A stretch of 42,451 bases of DNA, taken from Acidobacteriota bacterium. GTDB taxonomy: Bacteria > Acidobacteriota > Thermoanaerobaculia > Multivoradales > JAGPDF01. Shown here one piece after another: positions 17,050 to 25,780 of the stretch. Location of the stretch: positions 1 through 42,451 of the forward strand of contig JAFNAE010000013.1 of assembly GCA_017860005.1 (NCBI GenBank). The letters are read 5' to 3'. The notes beneath the pieces were generated by a model. It worked only from the letters and a program-made list of their open reading frames with translations, was not told the DNA's origin and searched no databases. Numbering within the stretch: position 1 is the stretch's first letter; each line of letters starts with the position of its first letter. The translations under genes were made by a program, and so were the position numbers.

Positions 17050-19449
17050 TCAGCTTCCGGCGCGCACCCGCGCGCGGGCGACGGCGACCTGGCCGAGGGC
17101 GATGCCACCGTCGTTGGCCGGGATGGAGCGGTGGAGCAGGACGTCGTGGCCGTCTGCGCGCAGGAGGCCGGCGAGCTCGAGCGTGAGCCGGCGGTTCTGG
17201 AAGCAGCCGCCGGTGAGGGCGACGCGCGCCGCGCCGACCCGGCGCGCCACCTCGAGCGCGGCGGCGGCGAGCGCGGCGTGGAAGCGGCCGGCGATGCGCG
17301 CCACGGTCGCGCCGCGCGACCGCTCCTCGAGCACCGCCGCCACGAGCGGGCGCCAGTCGAGCTCGAGCAGGGTGGCGCGGCGGCGCTCGCCGGGCGAGTC
17401 GAGCTCGAGCAGCGTGGCGCGGCGGCGCTCGCCGGGCGCGAGCGCCTGCGGGGCGGGCGCCTCGGCGAGCGGGAACGGATAGGGGTCGATCCGCGCCGGC
17501 CCGGCGGCGAACTCGAGCGCCATGGCGGCCTCGCCCTCGAAGCTGACTCGCCCCGCGAGACCGGCGAGCGCCGCCACGCCGTCGAACAGGCGGCCGGCGC
17601 TCGACGTCCAGGGCGAGGCGAAGCCGCCGGCGAGCAGACGGCCCAGTGCCCCGAGCTCGCGCGCAGTGAAGCCGAGCTGCGCGCCGAGGGAGGTCAGGGC
17701 CTCGGCGTCCTCGACCTCGGCGGCGAGCGCGAGGGCGACGCGGCGCGGCTCGCGCACCGCCGCCTCGCCGCCGAGCAGGCGGAACGGGCGCAGCCGGGCG
17801 ACGCGCTCGAAGGCGGTCGCGTCGCCGAGCAGGAACTCGCCGCCCCAGACCGTCCCGTCGGCGCCGTAGCCGGTGCCGTCCCAGGTCACGCCCAGGGCGA
17901 CGCCCGGCGCGCCGTGCTCGGCGAGCGCGGCGGCGAGGTGGGCGTGGTGGTGCTGGACGGCCAGCGCCGGCAGCGCGGCGGCCGGCCGGCCGCAGCGCTC
18001 GAGCAGGCCGCCCTCGGCGCGGGCGGCCGCGAGCGCCCAGCGCGTGGTCGGATAATCGGGGTGGAGGTCGTGGGCGACGAGCGCCGGCGGGGCGTCGTAG
18101 ACGCGCACGAAATCGAGGATCACGCGCTCGAAGGCGGCCAGCGCCTGCGGCGTCTCCATGTCGCCGATGTGCTGCGACAGGAAGACCTGCCGGCCGACCG
18201 CCAGCGCCACCGCGTCCTTCTGGTGGGCGCCGGCCGCCAGCACCGTGGGCCCGTCGTCACCCACCAGCACCGGCAGCGGCGCGTAGCCGCGCGCCCGGCG
18301 CAGGAGCTGGGGCGCGCCGTCGAGGATCCAGGCCACGCTGTCGTCGACGTGCCTCGCCACCGGCCGGTCGTGGCCGAGGAAGAGGTCGGCGATGCCGCCG
18401 AGACGGGCCGCCGCCTCCAGGTCTTCGATGGCGATCGGCTCGTCGGTGAGGTTGCCCGAGGTGGCGATCACCGGGAAGTCGAGCGCCGCCAGGAGCAGAT
18501 GGTGCAGGGGCGTGGTGGGCAGCATGACGCCCAGGTTGGGATTGCCCGGCGCCACGCCGTCGGCGAGGCCGGAGTCGTGCCGCCGTTCGAGCAGCACGAT
18601 CGGGGCCTCGCGGGCGCCGAGCAGCGCGGCCTCGGCCTCCGGCACGTGCGCCACGCGCCGCGCGGCGTCGAGGTCGCGCACCATGATCGCGAGCGGCTTG
18701 GCCGGGCGGCGCTTGCGCGCGCGCAGCCGGGCGACCGCGCGCGGGTCGCGGGCGTCGACCAGGAGCTGGAAGCCGCCGAGGCCCTTGAGCGCCAGCACGG
18801 CGCCCGCGGCCAGCGCCGCGGCCGCGCGCGCGAGCGCCTCGCCGCCCTCGGCCAGGCGCTCGCCCCGCCCGTCGGAGAGGGCGATCCGCGGCCCGCATCG
18901 GGGACAGGCATTGGGCTGGGCGTGGAAGCGCCGGTCGAGCGGGTCCTCGTACTCGCGGCGGCACTCCGGGCACATGGCGAAGCCGCTCATCGTGGTGCGC
19001 GCGCGGTCGTAGGGGAGGTCGGAGAGGATGGTGAAGCGGGGCCCGCAGTTCGTGCAGTTGGTGAACGGGTATCCGAAGCGCCGGTCGGCGGGCGCGAAGA
19101 TCTCGCGCCGGCAGTCGGGGCAGGTCGCGAGGTCGGGCAGGATGACCGCGCTCGGGGCGGCCGCGGCGTCGCTCGCGGCGATCCGGAAGACGCGCTCTCC
19201 GGCCGCGGCGATCGCCCGCGTTTCCACCGCCTGCACGACCGCCGGGGCGGGGCGCTCGGCGACCAGCCGGACGCTGAAGCTCTCGACCGCGGCGGGAGTC
19301 CCTTCGACCTCGAGGATCACGCCGCGCCCGTCGTTGGCGACCCAGCCCCCGAGCTCGAGCTCGCGCGCCAGCCGGTAGACGAACGGCCGGAAGCCGACAC
19401 CCTGGACGGCGCCGCGAACCTCGACGTGGAGTCGCGCTCGAGCGGGCAT
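17050..19449 (-). CDS. hypF: Carbamoyltransferase HypF
   Basis: Codes for 799 residues from the ATG at 19449. Domains in order: acylphosphatase (GAVQGVGFRPFVYRL, 13-27); two zinc motifs (C110/C113 with C132/C135, and C160/C163 with C182/C185); a YrdC-like domain (about 200-385); and a Kae1-like domain with QHHHAH near residue 505. HypF makes carbamoyl-adenylate from carbamoyl phosphate and ATP and passes it to HypE. Residues 670-697 are a 14-residue segment repeated twice (PGERRRATLLELD pattern), encoded by a 42-bp tandem duplication, between the Kae1-like core and its last part. The start has a TAGCTT hexamer 7 nt upstream and no Shine-Dalgarno. Confidence 0.95.
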   Translation of the reverse strand: MPARARLHVEVRGAVQGVGFRPFVYRLARELELGGWVANDGRGVILEVEGTPAAVESFSVRLVAERPAPAVVQAVETRAIAAAGERVFRIAASDAAAAPSAVILPDLATCPDCRREIFAPADRRFGYPFTNCTNCGPRFTILSDLPYDRARTTMSGFAMCPECRREYEDPLDRRFHAQPNACPRCGPRIALSDGRGERLAEGGEALARAAAALAAGAVLALKGLGGFQLLVDARDPRAVARLRARKRRPAKPLAIMVRDLDAARRVAHVPEAEAALLGAREAPIVLLERRHDSGLADGVAPGNPNLGVMLPTTPLHHLLLAALDFPVIATSGNLTDEPIAIEDLEAAARLGGIADLFLGHDRPVARHVDDSVAWILDGAPQLLRRARGYAPLPVLVGDDGPTVLAAGAHQKDAVALAVGRQVFLSQHIGDMETPQALAAFERVILDFVRVYDAPPALVAHDLHPDYPTTRWALAAARAEGGLLERCGRPAAALPALAVQHHHAHLAAALAEHGAPGVALGVTWDGTGYGADGTVWGGEFLLGDATAFERVARLRPFRLLGGEAAVREPRRVALALAAEVEDAEALTSLGAQLGFTARELGALGRLLAGGFASPWTSSAGRLFDGVAALAGLAGRVSFEGEAAMALEFAAGPARIDPYPFPLAEAPAPQALAPGERRRATLLELDSPGERRRATLLELDWRPLVAAVLEERSRGATVARIAGRFHAALAAAALEVARRVGAARVALTGGCFQNRRLTLELAGLLRADGHDVLLHRSIPANDGGIALGQVAVARARVRAGS
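17356..17439. repeat. 42-bp tandem duplication inside hypF
   Basis: Unit one (17356-17397) and unit two (17398-17439) are adjacent direct repeats that differ at two positions. The unit is 14 codons, so the frame is kept. It adds one extra copy of a short charged segment to HypF. Confidence 0.85.
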
Positions 19450-19456
19450 TGCGGCG

Positions 19457-19462
19457 AAGCTA
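19457..19462 (-). promoter_or_regulatory. -10-like TAGCTT of a probable leaderless hypF transcript
   Basis: TAGCTT ends 7 nt before the hypF ATG (19449). The 12 nt before the ATG contain no GGAGG-like site, so transcription probably starts at or next to the ATG. Confidence 0.4.
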
Positions 19463-19527
19463 GCCCCCTACCCGGGGGGACTGCCACGTCCGCGGGGGTG
19501 GGCCCCGCCTGCGCTAGAGTGCCGCCC

Positions 19528-19731
19528 GTGCGACGCTCGCCTGCGCCCGGACGACCCGATGGATCCGCCCTCGCCGCGGCGCGCGGCCGGCGCGCGCGCC
19601 GATTCGCGATTCGCCTGCTCCACGCCCGGCAACAGCGCCAGGGTCAGCTGCTCCGCCGGCTGCTCGGCCCCTCCTCCTGGCGCTGCCACCCGCACGCCGC
19701 ATCCCACCCCGAGCGCGAGCCCGGGGACTGA
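19528..19731 (+). CDS. Candidate small Arg-rich protein (doubtful)
   Basis: An open frame of 67 residues from GTG at 19528 to TGA at 19731, in an otherwise empty gap of 322 nt between hypF and the DinB-like gene. A TAGAGT hexamer (19515-19520) lies 7 nt before the GTG, the same layout as the other apparent leaderless starts here. The product is basic (RGRRARRFAIRLLHARQQR) with no recognised domain. About 84 percent of third codon positions are G or C, which is high but also expected by chance in this DNA. Frames on the other strand look no better. It may equally be a decayed gene or non-coding sequence. Confidence 0.25.
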   Translation: MRRSPAPGRPDGSALAAARGRRARRFAIRLLHARQQRQGQLLRRLLGPSSWRCHPHAASHPEREPGD

Positions 19732-19739
19732 CCTGCCCC

Positions 19740-19760
19740 CTGCGGCGCCGGAGGCCGCAG
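19740..19760 (-). terminator. Hairpin after the acyltransferase operon
   Basis: CTGCGGC (19740-19746) and GCCGCAG (19754-19760) form a 7-bp stem with a 7-nt loop, 11 nt past the DinB-like stop codon. It lacks a T-tract but sits where the six-gene minus-strand operon should end. Confidence 0.35.
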
Positions 19761-19771
19761 CGCGGTTCCGG

Positions 19772-20302
19772 TCACCAGCCGCGCGCGAGGCGCAGCGCCC
19801 CCACCTGCGCCGTGTGGTGGCGGCCGTGCCAGGCGTAGTGGTGGACGCTCCGGCCGAGCGTCCACGGCGCGTCCGGCCACTCGGGATGGAGGAACTGGCG
19901 CTCGAGCTCGGCGCTCGTCAGCGCGCGCAGCAGGGCCACCCAGCGCCCGTGGAGCGCGGCCAGGAGATCGAGGGAGACGGCGACCGGCAGCGTGCGCGCG
20001 TCGGGCAGCTCGGCCCAGCGCTCCTGCTGGTAGGGCCGGATGGTGGGCCGCTCCTCGGCAAGCGCGAGCCGGTGCCGGCAGTAGGCGTTGATGTGGCTGT
20101 CGGCGACATGGTGGACGAGCTGGCGCACCGTCCAGCCGCCCTCCCGGTAGGGCGTGTCGAGCTGGGCGTCGCCGAGCCCGGCGACCGCAGCGGCGAGAGC
20201 GGCGGGAAGGGTGGCGATGTCCGCGATGGCGGCCGCGAGGGCTTGGGCGTCGAGCAGCTCCGGCGCGCGCCACGGTCCGATCGGATAGCTGGGGGCGGTC
20301 AT
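19772..20302 (-). CDS. DinB/YfiT-like metal-dependent protein
   Basis: Codes for 176 residues from the ATG at 20302, overlapping the upstream stop by 4 nt. It is a four-helix-bundle protein of the DinB superfamily, closest in motif style to YfiT/BstA: QLVHHVADSHINAY near residue 62 and HHYAWHGRHHTAQV near 157 supply the metal-binding His residues, with PTIRPYQQERWAEL between. YfiT-type proteins include thiol transferases and putative hydrolases. The link to the acyltransferase operon is only positional, and the substrate is unknown. Confidence 0.85.
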   Translation of the reverse strand: MTAPSYPIGPWRAPELLDAQALAAAIADIATLPAALAAAVAGLGDAQLDTPYREGGWTVRQLVHHVADSHINAYCRHRLALAEERPTIRPYQQERWAELPDARTLPVAVSLDLLAALHGRWVALLRALTSAELERQFLHPEWPDAPWTLGRSVHHYAWHGRHHTAQVGALRLARGW

Positions 20303-21645
20303 GGGGAGGCTCGCGAAGGGGCCGGTCGTCGGTGGCGCCCGCCCGGCGGCCCGAGTCCGGCGGACTTCCAGTCGTAGGTGCCGAGGCCCCGGGTCGCCAC
20401 CTCGTAGATGACCAGGCGCGCGGCCTTGAGCACGGCCGGGTGCCGCCGGAGCAACGAGATGCGATCGTCGAGCTCGGTTTCGAGCGGGCTCGCCAGCTGG
20501 CTGACGCGCCGGCCGGTGCGCAGGGCGAGATGCTCCGCCAGGCCCGCGCCGAAGGTCCCGTCTTCCTTACCCTGGAAGACGAGCGAGTAGCTGTCGCCGA
20601 GGAGCAGGATGGGCGCCGCCGTCGCGGCCGCGAGGTACGGCCTTCCGTCGGGGCCGAGGACCTCGGTGGCTTCGAACTGGAAGCCGTTCGGCGGCCGGTC
20701 GCCGGCGGCGAGGCCCAGCATGCCCAGCAGGTCGCCGCGCAACCGATGCCGGATCGGCCGGCGCCCGAAGCGAACCGGTTCGCCGGGCAGCGTCCCGAAG
20801 CGCTGGCTCAGGAACTCGGCCACGGCCGCCGCCGTGAGCTCCATTCCCGCCGGCGTCCAGTGCGTGTCCTGTGTCGCCCACAGGTCGTCGCGCGAGCGAG
20901 CGGCCCGAAAGAGCAGTCGCGGCGCATCGAAGACCGCGACCCCGCCCGCCTCCAGCCTCGCCACGAGCTCGTCGAAGTCGGGGTTGACGGGGGCCTCGCG
21001 CCAGGCTCGAGGTCGCAACCGCTCCGGGTAGACCTGTTCCTTCTCCGGGATCGGCAGGAAGACCAGACGGGTGCCGCGTCGCTCCAGCGCCCGTCCCAGC
21101 CGGAGCAGGCCCGGCACCGGATCGGGCGATCGCGCCGGGTAACGCGTCCATCCGGGACGGGCCCGCCGCTCGAGGACCTCGGGCGCGAGGAACGGCGGGG
21201 CGACGACCTGATCGAAGGGGTGCTTGTAGAAGAGCCAGCCCTGCTCGCCCGGCAGGACCTGGGAGTTGCCGTAGCGCAGCTCGTGCAGGAAGAACGACTG
21301 CAGGTGCGGGCGGACGAGGCGCGAGAAGGCACTGTCGCGCTCGGCTCGTTCCCGCACCGAGGTGAGCAGCAGGCGGATGCGGTACTGGACGCCCTTGAAG
21401 CCGGCGACGCGCCAGGAGTAGGTGATGTGTCCCCAGGAGATGGGGACGATCGGGCCGCGGATTCGGGGCGAGACCTTCCGTCCCTTGAGCGGGACGAGCT
21501 CGCTCGCCGCGCCGAGGAAGATGACGAGCACGAAGAACAGGCACGCGCTCCACGCCGCTCGCCGCGAGATGCGGGTGGCCGCGATCTCGGCCAGGGCCTC
21601 GGCCTCGCGATCGGCGATGCGGGACGTCCGGTCGGGCTCGGCCAT
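20299..21645 (-). CDS. AlgX/AlgJ-like SGNH acyltransferase partner, copy 1
   Basis: Codes for 448 residues from the ATG at 21645, 3 nt after the MBOAT stop. One N-terminal membrane helix (31-48) anchors a large periplasmic domain. SGNH-type motifs are in place: LLLGDSYSLVF near residue 349 (nucleophile Ser) and TQDTHWTPAGM near 258 (Asp and His). AlgX/AlgJ-like proteins take acetyl groups from an MBOAT membrane protein and place them on a secreted polysaccharide. GWLFYKHPFDQ is a further family-like segment. It pairs with the MBOAT gene just upstream. Confidence 0.85.
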   Translation of the reverse strand: MAEPDRTSRIADREAEALAEIAATRISRRAAWSACLFFVLVIFLGAASELVPLKGRKVSPRIRGPIVPISWGHITYSWRVAGFKGVQYRIRLLLTSVRERAERDSAFSRLVRPHLQSFFLHELRYGNSQVLPGEQGWLFYKHPFDQVVAPPFLAPEVLERRARPGWTRYPARSPDPVPGLLRLGRALERRGTRLVFLPIPEKEQVYPERLRPRAWREAPVNPDFDELVARLEAGGVAVFDAPRLLFRAARSRDDLWATQDTHWTPAGMELTAAAVAEFLSQRFGTLPGEPVRFGRRPIRHRLRGDLLGMLGLAAGDRPPNGFQFEATEVLGPDGRPYLAAATAAPILLLGDSYSLVFQGKEDGTFGAGLAEHLALRTGRRVSQLASPLETELDDRISLLRRHPAVLKAARLVIYEVATRGLGTYDWKSAGLGPPGGRHRRPAPSRASP

Positions 21646-21648
21646 CGC

Positions 21649-23076
21649 TCAGAAGATGAAGTAGATGAAGGGGTTGTAGTCCTGGGTGGCGAGCATGGCG
21701 AGGACCAGCAGGAGCAGGCCGCCGGCGGTCGCGAGGCGAGTCGTGCCGAGTGAGCGCGTCCAGGTCCAGGTCTGGGGGGCGCCCCACGTCACGACCGCCG
21801 CCAGGACGAGCGTCGCGACCAGGTAGGGCGAGCGCACGAGGGCGGGCAGGAGCGCCGCCGGAGGGAGGACCGGGGCGAGCCCGAGCAGGCGTGCGAAGTA
21901 GTCGAGAGCGGAGGTGAGGTCGGCCGCCCGGAACAGCACCCAGGAGAAGAGGACCAGGACGAAGACGACCGCGATGCGCAGGGGACGGGGCAGCCACGAG
22001 TAGAGGCGCTCCTCGCCGACCCGGCGCTCGAGCGCGAGCAGGGCGCCGTGGTAGGCGCCCCAGGCTACGAAGTTCCAGGCCGCTCCGTGCCAGAGGCCGC
22101 CCAGCAGCATGGTGATCGCGAGGTTGACGTAGGTGCGACCCGGCCCGCGGCGATTGCCACCGAGTGGAATGTAGAGGTAGTCGCGCAGCCAGGTCGAGAG
22201 CGAGATGTGCCAGCGCCGCCAGAAGTCCGTCATCGACGTGGCCCGGTAGGGCGAATCGAAGTTCTTCGGGAAGACGAAGCCGAGCATGAGACCGAGACCG
22301 ATCGCCATGTCGGAGTAGCCGGAGAAGTCGAAGTAGATCTGGAAGGCGTAGGCGACCAGGCCCTGCCAGGCGTCGAGCACGGACGCCGAGCCGGCGTCGA
22401 ACACGGCGTCCGCGACGCGCGCGCACGGATTGGCGAGGAGCACCTTCTTGGCCAGCCCCACCGTTAGGAACGCGGCGCCGCGCGCGAACTTCGCGAGGGT
22501 GTGGCTCCGGTTCCGCAGCTGGTCCGCGACCTCCGCGAAGCGGACGATCGGCCCGGCCACCAGCTGCGGGAACATCGACACGAAGCAGGCGAAATCGACG
22601 AAGCTCCGGATCGCGCGCACCCGCCCCCGGTAGACGTCGATCGAGTAGCTCATCGACTGGAACGTGTAGAAGCTGATGCCGAGCGGCAAGGTCACCCGCA
22701 GCGCGGTCTCGATCGCGGCTCCCTCGAGTCCGGCCGCGCGCACCAGACCGTTCCAGCTCTCGAGGCCGAAGTTGAAGTACTTGAAGAACCCGAGCAGGCC
22801 GAGGTTCGTGACCAGCGAGAAGAGCAACCAACGGCGCCGTGCGCTCGGCCTCGGCGCGGCGTCCCCGCCGGCCGCCGCGTCCATGCGCAGGCCGGCGAGG
22901 TAGTCGACCGCGGTGGAGAAGAGCAGCAGGACGCAGAAGGCCGGGTTCTCCCAGCCGTAGAAGACGTAGGAGAGGAGCGTGAGAACGAGGTGCCGGGTGC
23001 GCCGGGGCGAGACGTAGTAGAGGCCGAGCGCGATCGGCAGGAACCAGAACAGGAAGAGATGGGAGCTGAAGACCAA
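21649..23076 (-). CDS. MBOAT-family O-acyltransferase (AlgI-like), copy 1
   Basis: Codes for 475 residues. The start is taken as the TTG at 23076 because MVFSSHLFLFWFLP matches copy 2, where the same codon is GTG. There are about 11 membrane helices. The MBOAT active-site His is in GGLWHGAAWNF near residue 329; RRWHISLSTWLRDYLYIPLG and YFDFSGYSDMAIGLGLMLG are AlgI-family signatures. The protein should move acyl groups across the membrane for extracellular O-acylation. It follows copy 2 of the AlgX-like gene after a 45-nt gap, the widest in this operon. Confidence 0.9.
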   Translation of the reverse strand: MVFSSHLFLFWFLPIALGLYYVSPRRTRHLVLTLLSYVFYGWENPAFCVLLLFSTAVDYLAGLRMDAAAGGDAAPRPSARRRWLLFSLVTNLGLLGFFKYFNFGLESWNGLVRAAGLEGAAIETALRVTLPLGISFYTFQSMSYSIDVYRGRVRAIRSFVDFACFVSMFPQLVAGPIVRFAEVADQLRNRSHTLAKFARGAAFLTVGLAKKVLLANPCARVADAVFDAGSASVLDAWQGLVAYAFQIYFDFSGYSDMAIGLGLMLGFVFPKNFDSPYRATSMTDFWRRWHISLSTWLRDYLYIPLGGNRRGPGRTYVNLAITMLLGGLWHGAAWNFVAWGAYHGALLALERRVGEERLYSWLPRPLRIAVVFVLVLFSWVLFRAADLTSALDYFARLLGLAPVLPPAALLPALVRSPYLVATLVLAAVVTWGAPQTWTWTRSLGTTRLATAGGLLLLVLAMLATQDYNPFIYFIF

Positions 23077-23121
23077 GCTCGAGTCCGGGGGCAGCGGTCG
23101 TCCGTCTGGCGGCGCGCGACC

Positions 23122-24318
23122 CTACCACACGGTCCGCGTCCATTCCCCCTGCGTGATCTCGCGCGCGGCGAGCTGCCAGACCACCACGAGCACGCCGTCG
23201 AGCCGCGCCGGGTCGCGCGCGAGCTCGTCGGCGAGCGCCGCGCGCGTCGCCGAGGCGCCGCCCGCGTTGCGCAGGATGCGGTCCACGGGCAGGCCGAGGT
23301 GGAAGGCGAGGCGTTCGCCCAGGCCGCCGCCCGCGCCCCAGCCGAGGTCGGACTGCGAGAAGACGGCGGAGAAGCTGTCGCCCAGCAACAGCACGGGGGC
23401 GCCGCGGGTGGGCCGGAACGGGGCGCCGTCGGGGGCCGACACCGGACGGATCTCGACGCGCTCGCGCGCCAGGCCGCCTCGCCCGGCGGGAAGGCCGAGC
23501 AGTGCGGCGGTGTCGCCGGCGCCCTCGACCGCCAAAGCGCGTTCGAGGTGGCGGCCGGCCTCGCCGGGCGGCAGCGCGGCGACGCCGCGCAGGACCACCG
23601 CGAGCTCGCGCGCCACTTCGTCCATGGCCTCGGGCCGCCAGTGGGTGTCGCGGGCGAGGTAGGCGGCGCGCCCGGAGCGAGCGATGCGCGCGAGCCTGGG
23701 CGCAGGATCGAGCACCTCGACGCCGGCGCGGTCGAGCGCGGCGCGCCAGGCCGCTTCCGCCGCGGGCCGCAGCGGAGGCACCGGCGCGCCGGCGACGAAG
23801 CGCTCCGGCTCGATCGCGAGCTTGACCGGGGCCGGCACCACGACCAGGGCGACGCCCGCCGCCGCGAGCCGGTCCCGGAAGTCGATCACCGCCGCGGCGG
23901 CCGCCTCGAGCTCGCCGCTGCGCGCGGGCGAGGTCAGGTGGTCGAAGTCGGGGCGGAAGAAGAGCCAGCCGTCGCGGCCCACGTAGGCGCGCTCGTTGCC
24001 GTAGTGGAGCGCGGCCAGGAGCAGCTCCTGCGCCGGCGGGCGCACGCGACGCACGAGCTCCGAGCGGTGGTCGAAGCGCGCCTCCAGCTCCGCGATGATC
24101 GCGCGCGCGTGGGCGAGGGTACCGCCGTCCGAGTGGGGGAGCTCGGTCCAGATCTCGGAGCCCTCCCCGAGCGCGGCGACGGTCTCGAGCGCCGGCCCGC
24201 TGGCGAGCAGGGCGAGGAAGAAGGCGAGGAGCGTCGCCGCCAGCGGGCGCGCCACGCGCGTCGCGGCGATCTCCTCCCGGGCTTCTTCCTCGCGGCTCGA
24301 CGGATCGAAATGGGCCAT
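23122..24318 (-). CDS. AlgX/AlgJ-like SGNH acyltransferase partner, copy 2
   Basis: Codes for 398 residues from the ATG at 24318, 4 nt after the copy-2 MBOAT gene. It has an N-terminal membrane helix (about 26-45), then a periplasmic SGNH-like domain with LLLGDSFSAVFSQ near residue 313 and LARDTHWRPEAMDE near 221. It shares its opening (EEIAATRVARP versus AEIAATRISRR) and overall order with copy 1 but is 50 residues shorter and clearly diverged. The two pairs probably act on different sites, sugars or acyl groups. Confidence 0.85.
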   Translation of the reverse strand: MAHFDPSSREEEAREEIAATRVARPLAATLLAFFLALLASGPALETVAALGEGSEIWTELPHSDGGTLAHARAIIAELEARFDHRSELVRRVRPPAQELLLAALHYGNERAYVGRDGWLFFRPDFDHLTSPARSGELEAAAAAVIDFRDRLAAAGVALVVVPAPVKLAIEPERFVAGAPVPPLRPAAEAAWRAALDRAGVEVLDPAPRLARIARSGRAAYLARDTHWRPEAMDEVARELAVVLRGVAALPPGEAGRHLERALAVEGAGDTAALLGLPAGRGGLARERVEIRPVSAPDGAPFRPTRGAPVLLLGDSFSAVFSQSDLGWGAGGGLGERLAFHLGLPVDRILRNAGGASATRAALADELARDPARLDGVLVVVWQLAAREITQGEWTRTVW

Positions 24319-24322
24319 GGGC

Positions 24323-25777
24323 TCAGAAGAGGAAGTAGAGGAAGGGGTTGAACTCCTGCGTCGCGAGCGCGACCACGGCCAAGGCCAGGCCGGCGGCAGC
24401 GAGCACCGCCTTGCCGGGTCCGATCCGCCGCGTCCAGGTCCAGCTCTGGGGCGCGGCCCAGACGACGAGCGCCGAGATCGCGAAAGTGAGCAGCAGATAG
24501 GGGCTCGCGGTCAGGCCGGCGAGCAGGCCGGCCTCGGGTCCGGGGCGGGCGAGGCCGAACAGGCGGGCGTAGTACTGGCCCGTGGCGGCGAGGTCGGCGG
24601 CCCGGAACGGCACCCAGGTGAGGAGCACGACCAGGAAGGTCGCCGCGGTGCGGCCGGCGGCCGGCAGCCGGCGCCAGAGCCGCTCGGGACCGAACGCGCG
24701 CTCGAAGGCGAGCAGGGCGCCGTGCAGCCCGCCCCAGAGCACGAAGTTCCAGGCCGCGCCGTGCCAGAGCCCGCCCAGGAGCATGACCAACGCCAGGTTG
24801 ACGTAGGTGCGCCGCACACCCCTGCGGTTGCCGCCGAGCGGCACGTAGAGGTAGTCGCGCAGCCAGGTCGAGAGCGAGAGGTGCCAGCGCCACCAGAATT
24901 CGGTGATCGAGCGCGACTTGTACGGCGAGGAGAAGTTCTTCGGGAACACGAAGCCGAGCATGAGGCCGAGACCGATCGCCATGTCCGAGTAGCCGGAGAA
25001 ATCGAAGTAGATCTGGAAGGCGTAGGCGGCGAGCCCGTACCAGGCGTCGAGCGCGGAGGAGCTGGCGGCGTCGAACACCGTGTCGGCGATCTTGCCGCAG
25101 GGATTCGCGAGCAGGACCTTCTTCGACAGGCCGACCGAGAGGAAGGCGACGCCGCGCGCGAATTTCGCGAGCGTCGTCTCGCGGCTCGCGAGCTGATCGG
25201 CGACCTCCGAGAAGCGGATGATCGGTCCCGCGACCAGCTGCGGGAACATCGACACGAAGCAGGCGAAGTCGACGAAGCTGCGCATCGGCGCGGCGCGGCC
25301 GCGCCAGACGTCGATCGAGTAGCTCATCGACTGGAAGGTGTAGAAGCTGATGCCGAGCGGGAGCACCACCGAGAGGGTGGTCGCGACGGTCGCGGCGTCG
25401 AGGCCGAGCGCCGTCGCGGCGGCGTTCCAGCTCGCCACCGCGAAGCCGAAGTACTTGAAGAAGCCGAGCAGCGAGAGGTTGGAGACGATCGAGAGCACCA
25501 GCGCGGTGCGTTGGGTCCGTGTGCGCGGGCCGCCGGGCTCGAGCGCGGCGAGCGCGCCCCGGGGCCACCAGTGGCCGGTGCCCTGGACGAGGCCCGCGTA
25601 CCAGTCGATCGCGGTGGAGAGCAGGAGGAGCGCGACGTAGGCCGGGTTCGTCCAGCCGTAGAAGACGTAGGAGGCGAGCGTCAGGACCAGGTTCCGCCAC
25701 CGCAGCGGCGCGGTGAAGTAGAGCGCGAGCGCGAGCGGGAGGAAGCCGAACAGGAAGAGGTGGGAGCTGAAGACCAC
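24323..25777 (-). CDS. MBOAT-family O-acyltransferase (AlgI-like), copy 2
   Basis: Codes for 484 residues from a GTG at 25777, 3 nt after the propeller/LamG gene. The same signatures as copy 1 appear: GGLWHGAAWNFVLWG with the catalytic His near residue 339, WHLSLSTWLRDYLYVPLGGNRRG, and YFDFSGYSDMAIGLGLMLG. The two MBOAT proteins are very similar along their whole length, which shows a tandem duplication of the MBOAT-AlgX pair. Confidence 0.9.
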   Translation of the reverse strand: MVFSSHLFLFGFLPLALALYFTAPLRWRNLVLTLASYVFYGWTNPAYVALLLLSTAIDWYAGLVQGTGHWWPRGALAALEPGGPRTRTQRTALVLSIVSNLSLLGFFKYFGFAVASWNAAATALGLDAATVATTLSVVLPLGISFYTFQSMSYSIDVWRGRAAPMRSFVDFACFVSMFPQLVAGPIIRFSEVADQLASRETTLAKFARGVAFLSVGLSKKVLLANPCGKIADTVFDAASSSALDAWYGLAAYAFQIYFDFSGYSDMAIGLGLMLGFVFPKNFSSPYKSRSITEFWWRWHLSLSTWLRDYLYVPLGGNRRGVRRTYVNLALVMLLGGLWHGAAWNFVLWGGLHGALLAFERAFGPERLWRRLPAAGRTAATFLVVLLTWVPFRAADLAATGQYYARLFGLARPGPEAGLLAGLTASPYLLLTFAISALVVWAAPQSWTWTRRIGPGKAVLAAAGLALAVVALATQEFNPFLYFLF

Positions 25778-25780
25778 CGG

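Noticed and set aside
19468-19707. Minus-strand open frame of 79 residues in the gap after hypF
   Set aside because: It has no ribosome site or recognised motif, and its low-complexity product looks like a chance frame in GC-rich DNA.
20299-25777. Assembly duplication as the cause of the two MBOAT-SGNH pairs
   Set aside because: The copies differ throughout in sequence, length and start codons (TTG versus GTG), so they are real diverged paralogues.
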